Shown: positions 14,638 to 20,258 of the stretch, in pieces
Position numbering within the stretch: position 1 is the stretch's first letter
How the letters are laid out: every line of letters begins with the position of its first letter
Assembly: GCA_964367945.1 (NCBI GenBank)
Contig: CAYIZZ010000030.1
Coordinates: 1 to 20,258, forward strand
Reading direction: 5' to 3'
DNA: 20,258 nucleotides
Source of the DNA: JAAYCI01 sp964367945
Lineage (GTDB): Bacteria; Bacillota; Clostridia; Oscillospirales; Ruminococcaceae
Position numbers and translations under genes: made by a program
Notes under the pieces: model-generated
Databases searched by the model: none
Seen by the model: only the letters and a program-made list of their open reading frames with translations
Told to the model about the DNA's origin: nothing

Positions 14638-16962
14638 TTATCCATCTGTGTGAAAATCCAACCATACCGTCACTTTATTCTGCCATGCTTTTTTATTATA
14701 TTCAGCTAACGTATCCCACATAAGCATCCTAAAATCCGCATCGCCTCTACACTTTATGCTTAAGCGATATCGGTAGCTTCCGCCTTGTTTTGCCACTTGC
14801 ATCACCGATGGTCCAAGCACCCTCAATGGTATAGGCTTTTTTCGGCTATAAGCTTCTGCTTTTTCTGCTAATATCTGCGCAAATTCTATAGCTGCATTTT
14901 GTGCGTTCTCTTCCACTTTTGCGGCAAATCCCACCATGCACAAAACACAATACGGAGGATACATCGCAAGTTTTCTAAACCCTATTTCTTCCTCATAAAA
15001 AGCCTCATAGTCTTGCTTTGCGGCCAGTTGCAACACCGGATGGCTAGGGTCTACTGTCTGAATAATGGCCGAGCCTGCCTCGTTTGCACGTCCGCTTCGC
15101 CCCACCACCTGTGTGACCAGCGAAAAAGCACCCTCAAACGCACGATAACCCTGTGCAAAAAGCAAGCTGTCTATCCCCACTACACCTACAAGACCCACTC
15201 GCTCAAAGTCTAGGCCTTTTGCCACCATTTGCGTTCCCAGTAGTATGTCTGCCTTACCGTCTGCAAATTCTGAAAGCATTCCGGCATGTGCACCCTTGCG
15301 CTGAGTAGTGTCCATATCCATACGAAGCACCCGCGCTTGTGGCAGTTTTTCAGCCAACTCTTCTTCAAGTCGCTGGGTTCCTACCCCGGCATATCTCAGT
15401 GTACCGCCGCATTCCTCGCACACTTTAGGGGCAGGATCTTTGCTTTTTTTGCAATGATGACAAAGCAATCTACCTTGTGTAGTGTCATCTTTTTCAGGCA
15501 TGTCATCTTGTGCTTTATGATACACCATCGGCACACTGCAATCTTCGCATTTCACTGCCGTACCACATTCTTTGCAAAGCGCTACCCTGTGATATCCACG
15601 TTTATTCAGCAGTAATATTACCTGACGGCCTTCTTTTATCGTCTGTGCCATCACCGCTGTCAGTCTTTCACTCAAAGCACTACCTTGCCCAAGTAAAAGC
15701 TCTTGCGACATATCCACCATCTCTACTTTTGGCAGGGGTAAATCGCCATATCTTTCCTTCAACGTGAGTAGATTGTATCGATTTTTTTCTTTTGCAAAGT
15801 AATAAGTGGATATACTGGGTGTGGCGCTGGCCAGCAGTAACAACGCCCCGTGTTTTGCTGCCCTTAACCTTGCCACTGACACAGCATCATATCTGGGTGA
15901 GCTTTCACTTTGATATGTGTGCTCTTGCTCTTCATCCACCACTAAAAGTCCGATGTTATCAAGCGGCGCAAACACCGCGCTTCGTGTTCCAACCACCACT
16001 TTCGCCTTGCCACTTTGAATATTCCGCCATTGCAGTACCCGCTGCGTGGCCGACAGGCCGCTGTGCTGCACTGCTACTTTTTCTGAAAAGGCCGACTCCA
16101 GCGCACCCAACATCTGTGGTGTCAGCCCTATCTCCGGCACCAATATCAAGGCCGTCTTGCCCATGTTTAGGGCATGCTGAATTAAATGCAAAAACACCAC
16201 TGTCTTTCCGCTGCCTGTCACTCCATGCAACAAATAAGGCGTGGGCTTTTCTTGTTCCATCATAACTTTCAACTCATCTACCACATCTTGTTGCAATGGT
16301 GAAAGTGTAGCCATTTTATTTTTTTCTATATTTCTTGGCAATAGCATAAAATCTTGCTGTGCCTCTTTATCCCTTTTTGTTTCTATCAAAAAACCTTTTT
16401 TCAGCAATGTGGCGCTAATACCATCACCCACTTGGCAGACGCTTCTAATTTCCGCTTTGGTGGCCGGAGTTTTTGCCACATATTCCAGCACTTTTTTTTG
16501 CTTGTCTGTAAGCTTTTCTTCCGGTGGTATCTCAGCCGCATGATATACCGACTCAAAAATCCGTGACACTTTCTTTTCAAGACACCATGCATCATTTTTC
16601 TGCACACTTTGATACTGCGCACCCCTTGGGATAACTGCACGCACCGCCTCAAACCAAGTACAAAACGTAGCTTCTTTCAGATATTTCACAATAAAAAGCA
16701 GTTCATCATTCAGAACCGTTTCTTCTTTTGGTACATCCAGTATTTCTTTTGTCCTCTTATCTGCTTCTCCATGAAACAGTTCCAAAACTACACCTTGACG
16801 TGGTTTTGTCTTGCCTCTGCCAAATGGTATCAGCACTATGCTACCAACAAAAATATGCCCCGAAAAACTCGCAGGCACACTGTATGTATATAATTTATCA
16901 TAAAAAATACCGGCATCCGATACCGCTACTTGAGCTAGCTCAGTCACTTTTCCGTCTGTCAT
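14638..16962 (-). CDS. priA: Primosomal replication restart helicase PriA
   Basis: 3'-5' superfamily 2 helicase that recognises stalled forks and loads the replicative helicase. From ATG 16962 the protein has 774 residues: an N-terminal DNA-binding domain (about 1-105, with VSDAGIFYDKLYTYSVP), winged-helix region, Walker A GVTGSGKT (247-254), motif II as DEEQ (343-346), LASATPS, and two zinc clusters formed by cysteine pairs in CKEC, CEDC, CHHC and CEEC. VAKGLDFERVGLVGV and QVVGRSGRA follow in the second RecA lobe. GGAG lies 6 nt before this ATG; the frame extends to 17049 inside gmk but without site or similarity. It starts 38 nt after gmk; rpoZ and coaBC, usually found in between, are absent. 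DEEQ for DEEH is seen in other clostridial PriA proteins, to my recollection. Confidence 0.96.
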   Translation of the reverse strand: MTDGKVTELAQVAVSDAGIFYDKLYTYSVPASFSGHIFVGSIVLIPFGRGKTKPRQGVVLELFHGEADKRTKEILDVPKEETVLNDELLFIVKYLKEATFCTWFEAVRAVIPRGAQYQSVQKNDAWCLEKKVSRIFESVYHAAEIPPEEKLTDKQKKVLEYVAKTPATKAEIRSVCQVGDGISATLLKKGFLIETKRDKEAQQDFMLLPRNIEKNKMATLSPLQQDVVDELKVMMEQEKPTPYLLHGVTGSGKTVVFLHLIQHALNMGKTALILVPEIGLTPQMLGALESAFSEKVAVQHSGLSATQRVLQWRNIQSGKAKVVVGTRSAVFAPLDNIGLLVVDEEQEHTYQSESSPRYDAVSVARLRAAKHGALLLLASATPSISTYYFAKEKNRYNLLTLKERYGDLPLPKVEMVDMSQELLLGQGSALSERLTAVMAQTIKEGRQVILLLNKRGYHRVALCKECGTAVKCEDCSVPMVYHKAQDDMPEKDDTTQGRLLCHHCKKSKDPAPKVCEECGGTLRYAGVGTQRLEEELAEKLPQARVLRMDMDTTQRKGAHAGMLSEFADGKADILLGTQMVAKGLDFERVGLVGVVGIDSLLFAQGYRAFEGAFSLVTQVVGRSGRANEAGSAIIQTVDPSHPVLQLAAKQDYEAFYEEEIGFRKLAMYPPYCVLCMVGFAAKVEENAQNAAIEFAQILAEKAEAYSRKKPIPLRVLGPSVMQVAKQGGSYRYRLSIKCRGDADFRMLMWDTLAEYNKKAWQNKVTVWLDFHTDG

Positions 16963-17000
16963 TCCACGCTCCACTTGGCTTTTGCAGTTTATGCAATGGT

Positions 17001-17579
17001 TTATTCTCCCAGCCTTTTTTGCAACACAGCATATAATCTGTCTGCGCACTCTTTTGCGTCATCATTAATCAAGCGAAAATCATACGTGTCCGCCATTTGC
17101 ATTTCTTTTTCAGCAATACGCATACGCTCGGCTATTACTTCTTCGCTTTCACTGCCCCTGCCACGCAAGCGACGCTCGTGCTCTTCCATATTTGGTGCTT
17201 CAATAAACACCGTGGTGCAGTCAGGATATATACTTTTCACGTTTGCCGCACCATTTATTTCAATCACCAAAATGCATACTATTTTATTTTCAATACGCTT
17301 TTGCACTTCGTTTTTCAGTGTACCATAATAATTTTTTGCATAAACAGCATGTTCAACAAACGCATCTTTTTCTATTTTGTCTTTAAACTCTTCCACGCTT
17401 AAGTAATAATAATGCTCTCCGTCTTTTTCGCCGTCTCGAGGTGCACGCGTAGTAGCACTAATAGTCTTCTCTATTCCATCATAATTATCGATGAGATGCT
17501 TCACAACAGTATCTTTACCTATCCCTGAAGGTCCACTAACTACCATTAAATAGCGCTGTACATTATTACTTTCACTCAT
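17001..17579 (-). CDS. gmk: Guanylate kinase
   Basis: Phosphorylates GMP to GDP with ATP, feeding GTP and (p)ppGpp pools. From ATG 17579 the protein has 192 residues. It shows the P-loop GPSGIGKDT (16-24), the GMP-binding SATTRAPRDGEKDGEHYYY segment, EHAVYAKNYYGT, and VLVIEINGAANVK (Walker B region), ending in the LID RLRGRGSES and C-terminal helix. GGGAGAGG lies 6 nt before the ATG, and the start overlaps the remA stop in ATGAGTGA (17572-17579), so the two are translationally coupled. Longer starts (to 17654) would lie inside remA and have no support. Length is near the family norm (about 200). Confidence 0.95.
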   Translation of the reverse strand: MSESNNVQRYLMVVSGPSGIGKDTVVKHLIDNYDGIEKTISATTRAPRDGEKDGEHYYYLSVEEFKDKIEKDAFVEHAVYAKNYYGTLKNEVQKRIENKIVCILVIEINGAANVKSIYPDCTTVFIEAPNMEEHERRLRGRGSESEEVIAERMRIAEKEMQMADTYDFRLINDDAKECADRLYAVLQKRLGE

Positions 17580-17844
17580 CGATTGCCTCTCCCTTTGCTC
17601 GATTTTCTTGTGTTTCAGACAAACGTCCTGCCACCGTTTCCGGCTGCACCGCACTTAAAACCACATGCTCCGAATCACACACAAGTACTGCTTTGGTGCG
17701 CCTGCCGTACGTTGCATCAATAAGGGTTCCTCTGGTTTTCGCCTCACTTATAAGCCTTTTTATCGGCGCTGACTCAGGACTGAGCACCGCCACCACACGC
17801 TGTGCATTAACAATGTTTCCAAACCCTATATTAATAAGTTTCAT
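17572..17844 (-). CDS. remA: DNA-binding regulator RemA (DUF370 family)
   Basis: Small oligomeric DNA-binding protein. In B. subtilis RemA activates matrix and osmoprotection genes and is thought to wrap DNA as a ring. The 90-residue protein matches the family closely: MKLINIGFGNIVNAQR at the N-terminus (R16 corresponds to the DNA-contacting R18), SPESAPIKR, and DATYGRR carrying the second key arginine pair, then LSAVQPETVAGRL. ATG 17844 fits family length; the frame's TTG seven codons earlier overlaps the AAGGGAAG Shine-Dalgarno region. It lies 43 nt after yicC and overlaps gmk by 8 nt, the usual order in Firmicutes. In organisms without biofilm operons its targets are unknown. Confidence 0.93.
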   Translation of the reverse strand: MKLINIGFGNIVNAQRVVAVLSPESAPIKRLISEAKTRGTLIDATYGRRTKAVLVCDSEHVVLSAVQPETVAGRLSETQENRAKGEAIDE

Positions 17845-17887
17845 CTTCCACTTCCCTTGCAATTACTAACCCTGCTTATTATCATCA

Positions 17888-18766
17888 TTACTCAAGGTTT
17901 TGGATTTGTTCTCTTATTTTTTCTACTTCTGATTTCATGTCCACTACCAAACGTGTAATGCTCACTTCCTGGCACTTGCTTCCGATAGTGTTCACTTCAC
18001 GGTTAAGCTCCTGTGTCAAAAAGTCCAGCTTGCGGCCTATAGTACCGCCTGTGGTTATAATCTCTTTATACTGTGCTAAATGGCTGTGCAGGCGTACTGT
18101 TTCTTCATCCACCGATGTTTTATCTGCAAAAATAGCAGCTTCGCTAAGGATGCGAGACTCCTCTATGGAAGTGTCTGCAAGCACTTCACGCAAACGCTCT
18201 TCCAAGCGCTGTATATACCTTTGCATACGGCCGGCGCTATCTTCCTCCACCTTGCCAAGCATCTCTTCCAGACTTTCAAGCCTTTGATTCACATCGCACA
18301 CAAGCTTTTCACCCTCTTGCATGCGCATAGCATTATACGTTTCCATAGCAGACTTTAGCACACTGACAACATCTTCTGCCAGCTCGCTTTCATCCACTTC
18401 ATTACGCTGTAAAACCAGCACATCAGAAAAACGTGTCACATGATGCACCTTTATATCATTTTCAATCTTTAAATGCTGCGCCACTGCATTTAGCGCATCA
18501 TAATAACCTTGCGCAACAGACAAGTTTGGTGAAATTTGCATCTCGCCACCGTCTATTGTCTGCACGCCAATATATAGCTCCACCTTGCCACGTGACACAT
18601 ACTGAGACACTGTTTTTTTCAGCCTATCATCTAAAAACATCATGCTGCGTGGCAGGCGCGACTGGTATTCAAAATATCTCGAATTAACGCTTCTTACCTC
18701 TACAGTAATTTCACGACCATGCAACACCTCTTGTGCACGACCAAACCCTGTCATACTCTTTGTCAT
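17888..18766 (-). CDS. YicC/YloC-family endoribonuclease
   Basis: Member of the conserved YicC family; the E. coli protein is an RNase that helps degrade the small RNA RyhB, and the B. subtilis homologue is YloC. The 292-residue protein begins with the signature MTKSMTGFGRAQ and EVRSVNSRYFE, has a central coiled-coil-like helical region (about 130-200, rich in Glu/Arg/Leu), and ends with the conserved block DFLTQELNREVNTIGSK. Length is typical (about 290). ATG 18766 is preceded by AAGGAG at 5-6-nt spacing. It is the first gene of the yicC-remA-gmk-priA unit, with a promoter at 18805-18832. Family call firm; RNA targets unknown. Confidence 0.93.
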   Translation of the reverse strand: MTKSMTGFGRAQEVLHGREITVEVRSVNSRYFEYQSRLPRSMMFLDDRLKKTVSQYVSRGKVELYIGVQTIDGGEMQISPNLSVAQGYYDALNAVAQHLKIENDIKVHHVTRFSDVLVLQRNEVDESELAEDVVSVLKSAMETYNAMRMQEGEKLVCDVNQRLESLEEMLGKVEEDSAGRMQRYIQRLEERLREVLADTSIEESRILSEAAIFADKTSVDEETVRLHSHLAQYKEIITTGGTIGRKLDFLTQELNREVNTIGSKCQEVSITRLVVDMKSEVEKIREQIQNLE

Positions 18767-18804
18767 GAAAGCTCCTTCATCATCACATCTTATTTTCTTA
18801 TTAT

Positions 18805-18832
18805 ATTATCACATTTCACCTTGTTATCGCAA
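18805..18832 (-). promoter_or_regulatory. Putative extended -10 promoter for yicC-remA-gmk-priA
   Basis: On the minus strand TTGCGA (complement of 18827-18832), a 16-bp spacer and GATAAT (complement of 18805-18810) preceded by TGT form an extended -10 promoter. An overlapping perfect TATAAT (complement of 18800-18805) has no -35 at good spacing. The element begins just past the gdhA terminator and about 40 nt before the yicC start. Confidence 0.5.
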
Positions 18833-18835
18833 TAC

Positions 18836-18870
18836 AAAACAGGCAAAACACTTATTGTGTCTTGCCTGTT
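18836..18870 (-). terminator. Strong intrinsic terminator after gdhA
   Basis: A 14-bp stem (18838-18851 with 18857-18870; one pair is G-U in the minus-strand RNA) closes a 5-nt loop 21 nt after the gdhA stop, followed on the minus strand by TTTTGTATT. On the plus strand the same hairpin is followed by a run of seven T, so it would also stop transcription from the left. Confidence 0.85.
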
Positions 18871-18891
18871 TTTTTGTTTATTAAAAAGTTC

Positions 18892-20235
18892 TTAGTATGC
18901 TACGCCTTGAGCTATCATGGTTTGTGCCACTTTCTCAAATCCGGCGATGTTTGCACCAGCCATCAAGTTGCCTGCTGCGCCATAACGTTCAGCTGCATCT
19001 TTACTGGTGTGTACAATATTTTTCATGATACCTTGCAGTCTTTGATCTACTTCATCAAAGCTCCAAGACAAACGCAAGCTATTTTGGCTCATTTCAAGGC
19101 CGCTGGTAGCTACGCCGCCTGCATTGGCTGCTTTGCCGGGACCATACAGAATTTTATTTTCCAAAAATACAGCAATAGCCTCGGGTGTGCTGGGCATGTT
19201 AGCGCCTTCAGCCACCACTTTACAGCCATTTTTAACCAGCATTTTTGCATCTTCGCCATCTAGTTCGTTTTGTGTTGCGCAAGGCAAGGCAATGTCACAA
19301 GGAACACTCCACACACCACGACCTTCGTGATATTCACATCCGCGCTCTTTTGCATACTCTGTAAGACGTGCACGACGCACTTCTTTTATATCCTTCAGCA
19401 GTTCAACATCGATACCATCTTTATCATATACCCAGCCGGTGGAATCGCTAACTGTAACCACTTTACCGCCCAGTTCTTGAGCTTTTTTAGTTGCGTAAAT
19501 AGCCACGTTGCCACTGCCGGAAACCACCACAGTTTTACCATCGAAGCTATCGTTCATTTGCACTTTCATTGCCTCGTCTACGTAGTAGCACAAGCCATAT
19601 CCTGTAGCCTCTGTACGTGCAAGACTTCCGCCGTAAGTGAGACCTTTGCCGGTAAGCACACCGGTAACTTCATTACGAAGACGTTTGTACTGACCATACA
19701 TAAAGCCAATTTCACGTGCTCCTACACCGATATCACCTGCAGGAACGTCGGTAAACTGACCAATATGTTTTTCAAGCTCTGTCATGAAGCTTTGGCAAAA
19801 ACGCATTACTTCAGCGTCACTTTTACCTTTGGGATCAAAGTCGCTTCCGCCTTTACCGCCACCCATGGGAAGGGTTGTTAGGCTATTTTTAAATATTTGC
19901 TCAAATCCCAAGAATTTGATAACAGATAAGTTAACGGTGGGATGAAAACGCAAACCACCTTTATAAGGACCAATGGCACTGTTGAACTGAACACGGAATC
20001 CACGGTTTACTTGAACATTACCCGCATCATCCATCCATGCTACACGAAACACAATTTGACGCTCTGGCTCTGCCATGCGCTCCAAAATAGCATTCTTTTC
20101 AAACACCGGGTTTTGGGCCACTACAGGCTCTAAAGACTCAAACACTTCTTTAACAGCTTGTAAATATTCACCTTCACCAGCATTACGTTTTGCCACTGCG
20201 TCGTACACATTGTTTACATAATCGTTTTTAAACAT
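18892..20235 (-). CDS. gdhA: NADP-type glutamate dehydrogenase
   Basis: Interconverts 2-oxoglutarate plus ammonia and glutamate. The 447-residue protein matches the hexameric bacterial NADP-type enzyme in length and motifs: NSAIGPYKGGLRFHP (85-99), the catalytic lysine K128 in PMGGGKGGSDFDPKG, the VPAGDIGVGAREIG segment with its catalytic Asp, GGSLARTEATGYG, and the Rossmann motif VSGSGNVA for the dinucleotide. ATG 20235 has GGGAGG 6 nt upstream. It is a single gene with its own terminator; its promoter lies beyond the right edge. Cofactor use (NADPH) is inferred from similarity and was not derived from a binding-site residue. Anaerobic clostridia also use such enzymes for amino-acid fermentation. 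Confidence 0.96.
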   Translation of the reverse strand: MFKNDYVNNVYDAVAKRNAGEGEYLQAVKEVFESLEPVVAQNPVFEKNAILERMAEPERQIVFRVAWMDDAGNVQVNRGFRVQFNSAIGPYKGGLRFHPTVNLSVIKFLGFEQIFKNSLTTLPMGGGKGGSDFDPKGKSDAEVMRFCQSFMTELEKHIGQFTDVPAGDIGVGAREIGFMYGQYKRLRNEVTGVLTGKGLTYGGSLARTEATGYGLCYYVDEAMKVQMNDSFDGKTVVVSGSGNVAIYATKKAQELGGKVVTVSDSTGWVYDKDGIDVELLKDIKEVRRARLTEYAKERGCEYHEGRGVWSVPCDIALPCATQNELDGEDAKMLVKNGCKVVAEGANMPSTPEAIAVFLENKILYGPGKAANAGGVATSGLEMSQNSLRLSWSFDEVDQRLQGIMKNIVHTSKDAAERYGAAGNLMAGANIAGFEKVAQTMIAQGVAY

Positions 20236-20258
20236 TGTATCCTCCCAAAAATTATTAA

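Noticed and set aside
16963..17049. N-terminal extension of PriA into gmk
   Set aside because: The 29 extra residues do not resemble PriA, lie inside gmk in another frame, and the ATG at 16962 has a good ribosome binding site.
19270..19881. Plus-strand 203-residue open frame opposite gdhA
   Set aside because: Shadow of the strongly codon-biased gdhA gene; Cys/His/Thr-rich composition, no start signals.

Overview
The window looks like a chromosomal housekeeping segment from a Gram-positive, endospore-former-like Firmicute, most likely a member of the Clostridia. This rests on the gene order yicC-remA-gmk-priA-def-fmt-(Zn protease)-rsmB-rlmN-stp-prkC-rsgA-thiN, on RemA and the PASTA kinase/phosphatase pair, on strong AGGAGG-type ribosome binding sites, and on frequent GTG/TTG starts. 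The taxonomic call is inference from content and synteny; there is no rRNA or other marker to settle it. All 17 genes I accept are on the minus strand, so transcription runs from high to low coordinates. I see no tRNA, rRNA, CRISPR array, insertion sequence or phage gene.

From right to left: gdhA (NADP-type glutamate dehydrogenase) is a single gene closed by a strong hairpin terminator. A promoter just past that hairpin starts the group yicC (RNase/stress protein), remA (DNA-binding regulator), gmk (guanylate kinase) and priA (restart helicase). After a weak terminator and an extended -10 promoter comes a long ten-gene run: def and fmt (formyl group addition and removal on the initiator methionine), a membrane zinc protease of the YugP family, rsmB and rlmN (rRNA methylation), stp and prkC (Ser/Thr phosphatase and PASTA kinase that senses cell-wall fragments), rsgA (30S assembly GTPase), thiN (thiamine pyrophosphokinase) and an RluA-type pseudouridine synthase. 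The theme of this run is translation and ribosome maturation, with cell-wall signalling in the middle.

At the left end, a separate promoter with an approximately 175-nt leader drives two tandem paralogues encoding membrane-anchored G5/M23 peptidoglycan peptidases, separated by a perfect 17-bp inverted repeat. A near-consensus promoter at the left edge points out of the window towards the next gene.

I do not see a wholly new system. The most unusual points are a 41-residue, almost purely acidic insertion inside peptide deformylase; an eight-copy 27-bp coding minisatellite forming the extracellular tail of PrkC; a conserved, undescribed N-terminal amphipathic/basic region shared by the two M23 paralogues; and the absence of rpoZ, coaBC and rpe from their usual places in this otherwise well conserved neighbourhood.
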